DNA of 64,000 nucleotides from Dama dama (GCF_033118175.1 NC_083688.1:1548501-1612500), one strand, 5' to 3'; counted from the stretch's first letter, positions 31,051-42,430 are shown. Numbers and translations: made by a program. The notes: generated from the letters alone by a model not told the origin.

Positions 31051-32234
31051 CTGGCCCCCAAACGCAGACTCTTCTGGCAGGACCATGAGTTCCTCCTAAA
31101 GACGGGGGTCTGAACGGAAGGCGTGGGAGCCAAAGCACCCCAGGGAGGATCTCGCTGTGTGCTGCGTAAGTTCTGGGTAAGCCTTGCCCAAACCCGTCCC
31201 ACTGCGCCCGCTGAGCCTACCCTCTAGATACTGCCTCCAGTATCCTGCAGGAACTTTCACACCCGGAAAGTTCCGTGTCCATCTGCCTGCTTGGCACAGC
31301 TGTATCTGCAGGCACCGCGGGCAGCAGATGGGGGTCAGTGAGTCCAGGGCTAATGAGCCATCTTGGAAAAGGTACGCAGATGAGAAAAGGCCAGTGCAGT
31401 CCACTGCATGCCTACCTTCTATTCACCAGCTGTCAAGGGGGCTCACCAATTAAGTGGCTGTCTAGGGCTTTCAAAACCACTAGTCAAACCTGCCAAAATC
31501 GTTAAAAAAGAGCTTTTACAAAGTTTCTCTTCGTTTATTTTTTAAGTGTGTTAAAAGGTTCATTAAAGATCTGCAAAGGATGAAGAAGCCCTTCTCCAGC
31601 TACCCTCCTCCCTCGCTCAGTAATTAAGAAAGCAGCTTCCCCCCAACAGCAGCGTCTGTGCCTCCTGAACTGGCAGCAGAAGATGTGGACCGGAGTTCAG
31701 AAGCGTCTTGTTAGCGTGTCTGCCTTGCAAGAATCGCTCGCTAATGGGAGATGCTGGGAGTTGGTAATTTGGTAAAAATGTGCTGTTATTGTCAACAGAC
31801 GGCTTCTGCAGCTTCTCGCCCGGGCCCCGCCTGCTCCATTTCTTGTACTAGGGACTCGGCTGGGAAACAATCAAAGAAGAGATGGCCCTCTAGGAGTCCG
31901 AGTGGAAGGTGTTCCCTTAAGGAATGCTCCCAAATAAGTGGCATTTGGGAAGATGCAGCTGACATCTACCCCAGAGAGAAGCACCTTCCTGCTACCGTGA
32001 GAGCTGAGGCCTCGTGAAAAGGGTGTGGGTCCTGCAGTCAGGAAAACCTCCTGTGAAGACCCCACCTCCGCCTCTGAGTGACCCGGGCAGCAGCTTTCAT
32101 CTCCAGTGTCCACACCTGCATCACGGCGATAGCAGTACCCTCCGTGCAGGACGGCCGCCTCTGCCCACAGGGCTCATTAGCATCTCTGACAGTGATGGAG
32201 CACTGGCCAAAAGGAGATGCTCTTGCCAAGGTTC
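31051..32234. other. Unique DNA, 1.2 kb
   Basis: No repeat recognised. 31610-31800 is AT-balanced with words such as 'CTCAGTAATTAAGAAAGCAG' and 'TTGGTAATTTGGTAAAAATG', which look conserved-non-coding-like. Confidence 0.4.
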
Positions 32235-32345
32235 CCCAAGCACCCATTTCTTAGACAGGGACATTGAGGCTCAGAGAGGTTGAGTGACTTGGCAGTGGCC
32301 ACACAGCCAGGAAGCGGAATGGCATCTGAAGCCTTGTATGTGGTG
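32235..32345 (-). repeat. MIR SINE relic
   Basis: 'GACATTGAGGCTCAGAGAGG', 'TTGAGTGACTTGGCAGTGG' and 'CCACACAGCCAGGAAGCGG'. Confidence 0.8.
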
Positions 32346-32954
32346 CACATTCTTGTTTCAGATTCCAGGTGCCACTGTAGCTGTGACCACAGTGCGTGCC
32401 GAGGAGGCCCCGCCCCTGCCCGAGGTTGTGGAAGCTGGGAGCTGCCAGGCTCCGGGAACAGGGGGAGCGGAAGGGGCCATCACTGGTTTTCGGGGGTGGG
32501 GGGTCAAAGGGGGAGGCTGGGGGTAGGGAGCAGGGGCGAGGAGGCTGGCTGGAAGCCCCAGAGCGCATCAGCCAACCCGTGCGCCTCCCACTTCGACCGG
32601 ATCTCGGAGGCTCTGATGAAGAGACAGACCCGGCCCTTAGCTCGCATCAAAATTCCCATTCTAATAGGCTAGGAAAGCTGACATGGACCGAGGGGAAAGG
32701 TACAAATAGCCAACAAAGCCTGGGCCTCACTTATTCACCAGCTATTCCTGAGCGCCTGCCCTGAGCCCTGGGGGGACGGCGGGGTGCTGTTTGAGGTCCC
32801 TGCCCAGTCCTCCCGTGGCTCATCACCATCCGCCTGCCACTGCGGCTCCCAGGAGGCCCCCTCCTCGTCCTCCCTCCGGCAGCAGGCCACTGCCCAGAGT
32901 CACCGCCCGCAGCCCCTCCTCCAGTGTTTCCACAACAAGCTTCTGGGTGTCCTT
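32346..32954. other. Unique GC-rich DNA with G-quadruplex-like run
   Basis: 32492-32528 contains five closely spaced runs of three to six G's. The rest shows overlapping chance frames on both strands. Confidence 0.45.
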
Positions 32955-33185
32955 TGGGTTTCAGATCCAGTGTCCTGCCTTCAAGACGCCCTCCCAGACG
33001 TCTCCCCTCCGTTTGCAGTCTCTGTTCTTCCCTCCTGTCTGCTTTATACCTGTGAGCACCATTCAGTTATGTCCTTATCCGCGTGCTTCCTCCACATCTC
33101 AGAAACTCCTTGAGGAAAGGAACAGCGTCTGTCTTATTTATTGTCACATCTCCAGTGCCTGAAACCGAGTAGGTTCCAAAAAGCA
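32955..33185 (+). repeat. L2 LINE 3' end relic
   Basis: 'CCATTCAGTTATGTCC', 'ACTCCTTGAGGAAAGGAACA', 'TCTCCAGTGCCTGAAACCG' and 'AGTAGGTTCCAAAAAGCAC' are in the order of the sense L2 3' end. Confidence 0.7.
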
Positions 33186-34189
33186 CTGATTGTAGGAGCC
33201 ACGCGCAAGACAGTCTAACCCGCTGCTGGGGCCTTGGGGTGGGGGCGGGGGGATCACAGGTGGCCCTGGCGGCTGGTAGGAAGGAACTGGGGAATGATAC
33301 CTCCGGGATAGGGATCTCGGAGCACAGATGTCTGGGATGGGGGGCAGCTTTGTGAAAATCCATACACACAATAGCCACTGTCTCCGGGCCCCAGGGCAGA
33401 GGGCCTGGCCCCACTCACGAGGTGTCAGCGGCAGGACTGCAGAGGATCGTGGCTCTGACAGTTAGCTGTGTCGCGGGCAGAGCTGGGCAAGCCCAGGGAA
33501 GCTGGCAGCTCCAAGGTTGGCCTGCCCACAAGCCCCGATTCTGGTTTCTCACCTGCTGTTAGAGCAGCTGCAACTGGGCCCCTTGGCCAGACACAGAGAG
33601 GGGAGTGAAAAAAGGAGGAAGGGAAAAAACCCTGCACTGATTCCCTGAGAAACACATGTGAAAACAACATCTCATGGAACAAGGAACGTGTGCGAGGCTC
33701 CAGGCAGTGCAGTGAGTGACCTCATCTCCTCCCCCAACACAAGGCCCCCCCCGCTGCTGCCGGGCAAGGCCGAGCTGGCTGTGGCTGGGCCTCCCCTGGC
33801 GGGAGCTTCCACCAAGCAAGATGTTTCTCCTGGAATAAAGCACTGAAGCCCAGCCGGATCTGCAGGGGTCTGATGAACAACTCTTCTCTGCTGTTTCAAC
33901 ATCCCAGGTCAATAGACGTTCCCTGATGACTGCTGGGTTCCAGGCTCTGAGCTTCATGCTGAGAAAGCAGCTGAAATAAACAGAGCCTGGCCCTTGAGAG
34001 GTTATCAGTCAGGAAGGGGAGAGGAGTACAGAAATCAGACGGCTGGATCAGTGTGGAGGTGATGAGGGGGACAAACAAGGGCCATCAAGATGGATGGGCC
34101 CTGAGACCCCACCCATCCGTTGGCTGAAGGGGGCTAAAGGTCAAGGATCATGGGGACGGCATGCTGGATGAAGGCAAAGGCACCAGTTA
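33186..34189. other. Unique DNA, 1 kb
   Basis: 33860-34090 may be an old L2/MIR-type fragment ('CAGAGCCTGGCCCTTGAGAG') but is too diverged to name. No exon supported. Confidence 0.4.
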
Positions 34190-34325
34190 CCTGGGAGCAC
34201 CACCACCCTGGGAGCACCACGGCCCTGGGAGCACCACGGCCCTGGGAGCACCACCACCCTGGGAGCACCACGGCCCTGGGAGCACCACCGCCCTGGGAGC
34301 ATCACTGTCTTGGGGCCACCATGAC
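34190..34325 (+). repeat. 17-bp minisatellite, 8 units
   Basis: Eight adjacent 17-bp units with core CCTGGGAGCACCAC plus a three-base tail that alternates CAC, GGC or CGC. Units 1-6 (34190-34291) are near identical; unit 7 (34292-34308) and unit 8 (34309-34325) are degraded. Confidence 0.97.
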
Positions 34326-34829
34326 CCTGTGATGACACCCAACTCACCCGCTCCTCTGAGGCCCGTGGCTGCATCAATGTACCTTTTTGACACCAGTAAC
34401 TGGTTTCGTGGAAGTCAATTTTTCCACAGACTGGGAGGTGATGGTTTCAGGATAATCCAAGTGCACTACATTTATTGTGCACTTTATTCCTATTATTATT
34501 ACATCAGCTCCACCTTAGACCATCAGACGTTAGATCCCAGATTTTGGGGGCCCCTGCCATATGTGACAGAGGGTGAGCACAGAGCCTATCCAGGGCTCCC
34601 TGTCCCCAGAGGTGAGGCAGAGAGGAAGGAAAGGAAGAAACCTGGGAGGTTCTGTCTGTGGTTGGCACAGCTTGTTAAGCTGTGGTGTTACAGAGTGGTG
34701 ATCAAGTGATGGCTGTGAGCCGTGGTCAGGATCTGCAGTGCTGCGGAGGAGCTATTACAAGGGCTGAGGCTCTGATACCCCCGGAAGGGAGGGAGGTGTT
34801 GGTGATGGTGATTAAAATGGTGATCACAG
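34326..34829. other. Unique DNA, no feature seen
   Basis: Nothing recognised; a chance frame (34161-34709) spans in from the minisatellite. Confidence 0.4.
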
Positions 34830-34945
34830 TAGTCTGAATCTGGGCATTCTCTCACCTTCCTGCATCTCAGCTTCCTCATCTGTAGAACGGAAGTGATGCC
34901 TGCTCATCAGGGCTGCTATGAGGATTTCTAAAAGGAAGCTCAAGG
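34830..34945 (+). repeat. MIR SINE relic
   Basis: 'CATCTCAGCTTCCTCATCTG' then 'TAGAACGGAAGTGATGCC' and 'GGGCTGCTATGAGGATTTC'. Confidence 0.75.
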
Positions 34946-34964
34946 TCCAGAAAAGGAGTATGGC

Positions 34965-34988
34965 GGGGGTGGGGGGGGGGGGCGGGGG
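34965..34988 (+). repeat. G-rich run
   Basis: Twelve consecutive G's flanked by two G5 runs; quadruplex-prone and error-prone to sequence. Confidence 0.9.
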
Positions 34989-35604
34989 CAGATTTCAAGG
35001 TGGGAGGGATGTTTTATAGCTACGGTGACTGTGAGAGTCTATCTTGAGGAGCTGAGTTTCCAATGAAAGCTTGGCGATGGCCGATAATCCAAGTGGGATG
35101 CTGGGAAGGAGGGCGGCTGGCCAGAGCACCTGGTAATGAACACACAGCTCAAAAAGGTCAACATAAAAAGGGCAGCCACGCTCCACTGCGCCAGCCTGCT
35201 GGTGTTCTTATGAGCTGCGTCTCTATTTGAAATTGTCATGTTTATACGCCATCTTGTTTATTGTCCATTTCCTCTGGCTAGGTCTTAAGTGCCAGGAGGG
35301 CCGCTTCTGGGTTCCAGTGCTTAAAGTGGTCTGGTCCAGAATGGGCATTCGGTTACTGCCCGTTGGACACATGAATGAAGCTGTAAATGATGCTGTTGTG
35401 TGAATCCAGCAAGGGCAGCCTTGTGATGAGGTCATTGATCTACTAGCTCCTGGCCTTCCACAAATTGAGTTGCTGATTTTGGGGGGACAACTGATCCCAC
35501 TGACACCAATGCATGTTGAGCGAGCGATGTTCCAAAGGAGGAGCCGCCCCCACCTGCTTCCTTTGAGGTACTTGATGCTAGGATGCTCCCTGCTGTTTTA
35601 TCAG
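34989..35604. other. Unique DNA, no feature seen
   Basis: Chance frames only. Confidence 0.4.
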
Positions 35605-35765
35605 CACTATTATCTCATCTGTCCTAGCCGGCAGGGCTTGCCAGCTTGTGACCCCGTTTTCCAGCCCAGGAAACAGAGGTTTGGGAGGGCAAAGTGCCTC
35701 TCAAGTTCACACAGTTGGGAACAGGGAGCATCAGTCCCCAAGCCCAGGGCTCTGTCTCCAAGCCC
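35605..35765 (-). repeat. MIR SINE relic
   Basis: 'CAGCACTATTATCTCATCTG', 'TTTTCCAGCCCAGGAAACAG' and 'AAGTTCACACAGTTGGGAAC'. Confidence 0.75.
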
Positions 35766-35864
35766 AGAGCTCCTTCCAGAAGCACCACTCACCTCCAAGG
35801 TTATAGACACAGATCGGTTATGCTCCCAGAGGAGTAGCTTCATTTCCAAGCTTTCTCTTCTGCC

Positions 35865-35990
35865 AAGTGTGATCTGTCTGTTGCACAATGGAGTGCAAGT
35901 CCCTTTCCTCTCTGAGCCTCAGTTTTCCCACCTGTGCTGCGTGCATGAATGTGTACACTTTGCCTGCTTTGTCCAAGGATAATCTCACAG
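35865..35990 (+). repeat. MIR SINE relic (core)
   Basis: 'CTGAGCCTCAGTTTTCCCAC' then 'CTGTGCTGCGTGCATGAATG'. Confidence 0.6.
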
Positions 35991-36430
35991 TCAAAACCTG
36001 ACTCAGTGCCATGCAAAAGGCAGGTGCTCACCTATGGTTTGATTTGCCCCCTTTCCTGCCTGGGCTGCTATCCTCTCAGCCCCAAGGAGGAGAGGTTGCC
36101 AGGAAGCTGCTTTACAGATGAGGGTGTGGAGAGCAGACAGGTAGACCGGGGTAGAGAGGGGGATACAGGTCTTGGGGCTGCAGGGCGGGGAGCCCCAGAG
36201 CAAGGGCTGAGAGTAAAAGAAGTGAGCACGGAAACCCAGAGCCCAGCAGGACTGATCGTAAGCAGGAAGGAGAAGAGCACACACTTGCCTTGTCATATAA
36301 ATGATAAACAATAATAATAACATTGGTTTGCGTGTAATGAGAAAGTCTACAGGGACCGAATCACCTTGGTAATGGGTCGCAGATGTCAGTGAGTCATTTG
36401 TTTCTTAAGGGAAGAGCTGAAGTTTGTATT
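35991..36430. other. Unique DNA, no feature seen
   Basis: Nothing recognised beyond an ATAATAATAA run at 36309-36320. Confidence 0.4.
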
Positions 36431-36439
36431 CTCTCTCTC

Positions 36440-36479
<40 letters not shown>
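36431..36479 (+). repeat. (CT)5 then (AC)19 microsatellite
   Basis: CT repeats at 36431-36440, then an uninterrupted AC array at 36442-36479, long enough to be length-polymorphic in a population. Confidence 0.98.
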
Positions 36480-36481
<2 letters not shown>

Positions 36482-37959
36482 AGGATGTCTCTCCAGGTGG
36501 GGAGAAGGGGATCATGGCAGAGTGTGAAGCAGCTGGGGCTGGGAGCTCAGGAGAGGGGTGCGGTGGTTGTTGCTCGTGGGTTATGTTCGTTCTCCTCACA
36601 GGCACAAGCAGTTTGCATTTCCCGGCTCCCATGTGATGCTGGGGAAGTGATGTGGGTCCCCTCTGGGCGGGAGCCCTGAATGGCTGTTGTGAGATCCTTC
36701 AGAACGGCCTTCCCTCTGTGGCGGTGCTCGTGGAAGTGTATGTCAATAGGAAACTGCATCGGCCGCGGTCCCGGAGTGAAGAGGAGGCATCATCAAGTCC
36801 CCACTGCAGTGGGCACACAGCAGGAGAGAGAATCCACTCTGTCAGTGTGAGCCATCGAGGCTGAGGGTCCCTGTTACTGCATCATTACCCATCCTACCCT
36901 GACCAACACAGGACCCTGCTTTGGGGCCAAAGTCTAGGAACATCAGCCCCAGTCCACAGGGATGTGCAGCTATCCGGAATCCTAGCCCCTCAAACACGGC
37001 TCCCCTGGCCAGATGGAAACTGTTGCCAAACCTCCAAGACAAGGAGATGGGTCTCTCAACCTTGAATCATCTGATGGTCTGGTCCCCTCACCACTTTGTT
37101 CTGCTGGTTGTGCCATCGATCCAGAAGTTACAAGACCCTGTCCAGGTCAGGATATAAAATCTGATGGGATGTCCAGTATATGAGGAGAGAAAAGGTGACC
37201 TATTGGCTGAATTTTGCTTTGTCAATTACTTTTAAGGTCATGAGGTGTTGAGCATTGTGGTTTTGGGGTGAGAGCTTGCATAATGCATAAGTGGTGGTTA
37301 TCACAAACCGTGTTTTCAGCCCATCCCCTTATTATGAGGTGGGAAGTTTTGGCTCCCTGTGTTCAAGGTCATGCCCACTACAATGTGTTGTTTTAAACTC
37401 TCCCTAAAGTTTCTCTTTACGTTTCTCCCAGACAAGCGATCTCAGAGAACCTGATTACTACCTACACGTCTTATTTTGGGAGGTCTAAGGAGTGAAGGGA
37501 ACTTTGAGAGAGAAAACCTAACACCTGGGTTTAAATCTTACCGGAAAGATAATGATGGACAGTCTTCTGCCAGGTGGGTGAAAATTCAACCAGCTCTCTG
37601 TTTCCCATGTAATTATCTGGAAGCTCAGCTGGGGTCTCACCCCCAGAGTTTCTCACTGTATGGGAAGAGCTGGTGCCTGGGAATTCTTCCTTGTAACCTC
37701 TCCACCTCTGGTCTTGTAAATAATCCACTCTCCACCTCGCTTGCCGGGAGGTGCTGTTCTTCAGACCTTTAATCATGTCCACGGCGGGTTTCTGAATCCT
37801 TTCCAGTCGCCACACCACCCGGCACCTCTGCACAGATTGTGCTTTTACGGCTTCCCCTTCCCATATATTATACACTCACGTAGTCAGCCTAATAGCCTTC
37901 ACAGCCTGGAAGCATAAATCACATTTAAAAATGGAGCAAAGTGGTTTAGCATCTTCAGC
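36480..37959. other. Unique DNA, 1.5 kb
   Basis: No repeat recognised over the full stretch. 37150-37470 is AT-balanced with few CpGs. Chance frames only. Confidence 0.4.
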
Positions 37960-38190
37960 TGGAATAATAATAACAGGAGGTAACAATGATGGAGGGTGCC
38001 AGGAATTGTGCCAGGGACCGCTCTGAACACTCCAGACGAGTTAGCTTAGTTCTTCCTTGCCACAACCAGGAGAGGTGGTGTGGGTACTTTTCTACTGAGG
38101 AAACTGAGGCACGGGGCATTTCAGTGACTCGCCCGAGGTCTTGCATTGGACTCAGTATCCGAGCTCTGTGTACTAAACCCTGGAGTCTTC
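37960..38190 (-). repeat. MIR SINE, nearly full
   Basis: 'GCCAGGAATTGTGCCAGGGA', 'TACTGAGGAAACTGAGGCAC' and 'GACTCGCCCGAGGTCTTGC' are the reversed MIR in order. Confidence 0.82.
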
Positions 38191-39099
38191 CCTCTTAAGC
38201 ACTGCATTCTGTCCTTCTCCAGAGGAACTTTGGGGGTCTTCAAATCCAGCCCTCCTGGAAGACAAGGCACAGAAGAGCAAAGTGACCTTCTCTGACTCCC
38301 GTGGGAAGTTAGCGGCAGATCCACTAATGGGTCCACTCCCATCAGTTCTGTTCCAGGCTTCCTACCTCCCTCCAGGGGGAAGCCTTTGATTTGTACAAGG
38401 CTGCCTGGCTCTCTTTTCTTTCCTGCTCCACCCTCAGGCCTGGCTTCTTTGTTCTTTCCAGAGACCTAGCTCCTGGGAAAGAGACGAGGGCACACAATCT
38501 GCCCTGCTTCTGGCACATCTGGAGGTGAATCTCCCTAAGCACCATTGTTAAGAAATGCTAACAGAGGGAGGGGATTACCTCTGGGCCCGGTGGAGCTGGT
38601 TAAAATTCTTTGAAGGAAAAAAGGACCAGACATAGCTTGGTTGCACCCAGCTTCTGGTCCAAGCTAAGCCCAGACTCTGGTGAACTCCTCTCCAAAACCC
38701 TCTGCTTGACAAGAGACAAAACAGATCCTTACACAAAAATCTCAACTTGCCAAGGAGTCCTGGAGGAGAAAAGGTAAAATCAATTTTCAGCCAGGACTAG
38801 CAGAGTCTTAGGGGTCTTCGGGTCAACAGGTGAGAACCAGAATTAAGAAGAGAGGTCCCTGAGCCCTGAATTCACCTCCTCAATGGCATATCGTGGAGCA
38901 TTAAAACTAATCAGCTATGCAGTGATTTTATTACATAAGCCAATAAAATGGAAAAATTAAATTTTCACTGTTCACTGTTAGGCTGAGGTTTTTGAACCTT
39001 ATGTTTTATAGCTTCATGGTTCTCGAAGAAGATTTTTTTAAAATACATTCTTCCATTTTGAACAGTTACTCTTAAATATTTCACATGCGTGCGTCTGGT
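38191..39099. other. Unique DNA; AT-rich block at 38885-39080
   Basis: 38885-39080 is AT-rich, repeat-free and contains 'CTAATCAGCTATGCAGTG' and 'AAATTAAATTTTCACTG'. Compositionally like conserved non-coding DNA; no exon supported. Confidence 0.35.
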
Positions 39100-39494
39100 A
39101 GATAGAACTCTTGCTCCTAGTTCTTCAGTGACCCACATTCCCCTTTGCTATGTGACTTTAAAGCAGAGTGGCATTGCAGACATCCCTGCAGCACTGACTT
39201 TGGGTACGGCCATGTGACTTGCTTGGACCAATGAAACGTGAGAGGAAGTGATGGAGCGGCGTCCTGTGTTTCTAAGTGTCCTGGGCAAAGGTTTTGCCCT
39301 CCATCATGAGCAGGGCATGCCCCACACTGTGTGGTCTTGGAATGAGAGAGATGTGAGACAGACCTGAATCCAACCCACGGCCGTGGCCCTCATGAAGCCT
39401 GGAGCCCAGCCCTGCTGCGTTGTAACTGGCCCACAGACCCATGAGCACAAAGTCAATGCCTGTTTCTGTAAGCCTTCTCAGTTTGGGGTTGTTA
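39100..39494 (+). mobile_element. MLT1-like MaLR LTR relic
   Basis: 'GCCATGTGACTTGCTTGGAC', 'CAATGAAACGTGAGAGGAAG', 'GGCCCACAGACCCATGAGC' and 'GTTTCTGTAAGCC' follow the sense 3' half of the LTR. A Bov-tA sits at its end. Confidence 0.6.
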
Positions 39495-39703
39495 TGGTTC
39501 CCTGGTGGCTCAGAGGGTAAAGAATCCACCTGCAATGCAGGAGACGTGGTTTTGATCCCTGGGTTGGGAAGACCTCCTAGAGAACAGAATGGTACCCCAT
39601 TCCTGTATTCTTGCCTGGAGAACTCCATGGACAGAGGAGCCTGTTGGGCTACAAAACATGGGGGCCTCAGAGTCAGACCCAAATGAGCAGCTGAACACAG
39701 CAA
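39495..39703 (+). mobile_element. Bov-tA SINE
   Basis: 'GGTTCCCTGGTGGCTCAGAG', 'CCTGGGTTGGGAAGACCTCC' and 'GGACAGAGGAGCCTGTTGGG'. The 3' part is more diverged ('CAGAGTCAGACCCAAATGAG'). Confidence 0.95.
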
Positions 39704-39809
39704 TGTGGCTTTATTGTTACAAAAACCATTATAACACAGATACTTATGGAGATGGACAATCTCAGAATCTCTAACTCAGGAGACACTTTTTCTTAGTTAA
39801 CAACATGAC

Positions 39810-39990
39810 CGTCACTTATCAAGGACTTATTAAATGCCAAGCACCTGTACTAGATAATTTATATGCAGCATCATTTTCAATTGAGAAAACAGAAAGCTCA
39901 GAGAGGTCAGTTAACTTAACCAAGGTCGCTTAGCTAATTAGTGGTAGAACTGGGGTGTCATCCTCAGATCTTGCTGACTACAAAAGACTC
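39810..39990 (-). repeat. MIR SINE relic
   Basis: 'AAATGCCAAGCACCTGTACT', 'CAATTGAGAAAACAGAAAGC' and 'AAGGTCGCTTAGCTAATTAG'. Confidence 0.75.
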
Positions 39991-40089
39991 ACTCATCTGT
40001 GCTGCCCTCACCTCTTCAAGTTGGTCAACCTCAACCTTCTGTGGTCCAGGGCCCTGTGACATTGACTCATCCTCCAAGATCTTTGCCAA

Positions 40090-40385
40090 GGTTTCTCTCA
40101 GTGTGACTTCAAGTCCTTTAATTAAAAGAAATTTATCTCCCCCCCCTGAACGTTTAGGGTTACTGGAAATTCTTCCTTATCTTGAGCCAAAAACTGTCTG
40201 TCTCTGGTCCTGATTGCTTCCTCCTTTGGGACTATGTAAAAAGAAAGCTGAAGTTCTCCTGTCTGCACCCTAATCTTCTAAATGTCATTAGACAGGCTTT
40301 GCATTCATTCCATGTTTTCTCTTCTCTGAACTAAACACCCCAACCTCTTTAGCTGTCCTTAAGAAAACATATTTTTCAGTGAAAT
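40090..40385 (-). repeat. CR1/L3-type LINE relic
   Basis: 'GTTACTGGAAATTCTTCCTT', 'TTCTCTTCTCTGAACTAAAC' and 'ACCCCAACCTCTTTAGCTGT' are the reversed 3' region shared by CR1 and L3 elements (typically '...cttctcttctccaggctgaac', 'aaccccaactctctcagcc'). Very old. Confidence 0.6.
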
Positions 40386-41050
40386 ATTGCATACAGAAAA
40401 GTGCATGAAACGTAAAGGTACAGTTTAATAAATAACTCTAAAGTGGGCCTCATAAAACTCTTTCCAGACCAGGAGCTGGAGTTTTGCCATCTCCTGGAGA
40501 ACCCTGTGTATACCTCTGTTTTTGCTCCTCAGCTGGCTGGAACCACCATCCTGACATTTAGGTAATAATTCCCTGGCTTTCCCCTGTTGTTTTGTGAGCT
40601 GTGTATGCATCCCTAACCAGCGTAGCTTGGCTTTGCCTGTCTGTGGGCTTCATGTCAGCGAACATGGAAGCACTCTTCTGTGCTTTGCTTCTGTTCATTC
40701 ACATTTTGTTTATAAGAGTCATTGGTTGTTGCTTGCAGCTAGACTTCATTTCTTTTCCTTGTGGGTATAGTATTCCACTTTATGAATACACTGCAATTTG
40801 CTTATCAGTTCTATTGTAGGTGGCCATTTAGAATGTGTGTAGGCTTTGGTTATGGTACACGACCCTGCTACAAAGGTTCTGATACATGTGCTTTGGTCAT
40901 ATACCTGAGTTTCTCTTGAATCATGGGATACAGGTATTTTCAACTTAAATAATTCCCAGCTGGTTTCCAAAGTGTTGGAACATAATTCATATACCTACTG
41001 ATAGTTTTTGTGGATTTCTGTTGTCCTTCTAACTGTTCTTTACATGGCTT
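40386..41050 (-). mobile_element. Old L1/HAL1-type 3' relic
   Basis: 'TAGTATTCCACTTTATGAAT', 'CACTGCAATTTGCTTATCAG', 'TTCTATTGTAGGTGGCCATT' and 'GGTTTCCAAAGTGTTGGAAC' are in the order of a reversed old L1 3' end. Confidence 0.75.
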
Positions 41051-41433
41051 CATTTCAAGCAGCCTTTATCCTGGTGATGTGGTCACCATGTATACCTTCA
41101 CGGTGCCTTCCTATGAAGGGGTATGCGCTTATAACTACACACACATGCTTACCCAATAGTGCATGAGTTACATGTAGAGACAAGAAAGCACTCACTGTTC
41201 ACTGTAGAAGATTGGGTTACAGGTCTACCTCTTCAGTCTCTGGCCGGTAATAGGTTCATCCACACTCTCGGGCATGCACCTGGGCATGGGTTTATTGCTC
41301 TGTCTCTTGGGTGGGGCTGAGCCATAGGCCAACGGGAAGCGAGCAGATACAATGCAATGCCCTAGTGCACTTCGACTAGAGCTAGAGCTCTTCCTTTTGA
41401 CTCTGCTGTTTCCATGGACCCAGGAGAAGCACA
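41051..41433. other. Unique DNA, unassigned
   Basis: May be the 5' part of the old LTR whose end lies near 41800; not assignable with confidence. Confidence 0.35.
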
Positions 41434-41630
41434 GCTTTCCCTGGTGGCTCAGCAGTAAAGCATCTGCCTGCAATGCAGGAGACGCAGGTCCAAACCCAGG
41501 CTTGCAAAGATCCCTTGGAGAAGAAAATGGCGACCCACTCCAGTATTCTTGCCTGGGAAATCCCATGGACAGACAAGCCTGGCGGGCTTCAGTCCATTGG
41601 GTCACAAGAGTCGGACACAACTGAGCAAAT
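41434..41630 (+). mobile_element. Bov-tA SINE
   Basis: 'GCTTTCCCTGGTGGCTCAGC' to 'AGAGTCGGACACAACTGAGC'. Confidence 0.96.
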
Positions 41631-41639
41631 AAGCTACCA

Positions 41640-41800
41640 CCACAGGAGAGGTGTGAGAACCACGTGAGGTCCAGCGGTCCCAGCTGAACCCAGCATCTAT
41701 CAGTCAAGTCTCAATCAACTAATCAATGAGCTAACTAAATGCTGTTGTTTTATGCCACTGAGGTTTTGTGGTTTTTTGATATGGAGCAATGGTTAGCAAC
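41640..41800 (+). mobile_element. MaLR-like LTR 3' end (probable)
   Basis: 'GCTGTTGTTTTATGCCACTG' then 'AGGTTTTGTGG' and 'GGAGCAATGGTTAGCAAC' resemble an MLT1-like terminus. Confidence 0.45.
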
Positions 41801-41809
41801 CATTCCCTT

Positions 41810-42035
41810 AATAATAGCTACCATTTATTGAGCACTTATTATGTGCCAGGCACTGTGCTGAGAACTCTATATACATTACCTTGTGGAATCCCCACACCAC
41901 CCCTCTGTAGAAAATACCATATTCTCTCCATTTTGCAGTGGGAACCTGAGGCTCACAGAGGTTAAGGGACTGGCCCAAAGTCACAGAATTAGGAAGAGGA
42001 GGCACCAAAGTTTATATTGAGTTCTCTCTGATTCA
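41810..42035 (-). repeat. MIR SINE, nearly full and well preserved
   Basis: 'ATTTATTGAGCACTTATTAT', 'GTGCCAGGCACTGTGCTGAG', 'CCATTTTGCAGTGGGAACC' and 'CCCAAAGTCACAGAATTAGG' give the whole reversed MIR. Confidence 0.9.
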
Positions 42036-42279
42036 AGAGTTTGTCACCAGGTAGGAAAGTGGCAGGCAGAGATCTTACTAAGACATCAGAAGACCTAGGG
42101 CTCACACACACTCAGATGGCCAGACCGAAATAAACAGAGAGGCAGCCAGAGAGTAGGCCCTTTTAAGGAGCTCTCCCCTCACTGGCTGGCTCAGGCTGGC
42201 CCTTGGACTGTCTCCCCGATGCTCGAGTCTAGCCACAAGGCCACCACACTGTCCTTAGAGTGATGAGACGGGAACAGAG

Positions 42280-42430
42280 ACTAGAAACCGTCCGGGCTGG
42301 GTGGGAGTCCTGGTCTGACTTCCTACCAGTGGTGTCTCCTCGAGCATGTGACTCAGTCACTCGAAGCTCCATTCCCTCATCTATAAATAAGGAGATAAAT
42401 TCCACTCCCCCACCGGAAGCTTTGACCCAG
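42280..42430 (+). repeat. MIR SINE relic
   Basis: 'GAGCATGTGACTCAGTCACT' then 'CCATTCCCTCATCTATAAAT'. Confidence 0.5.
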
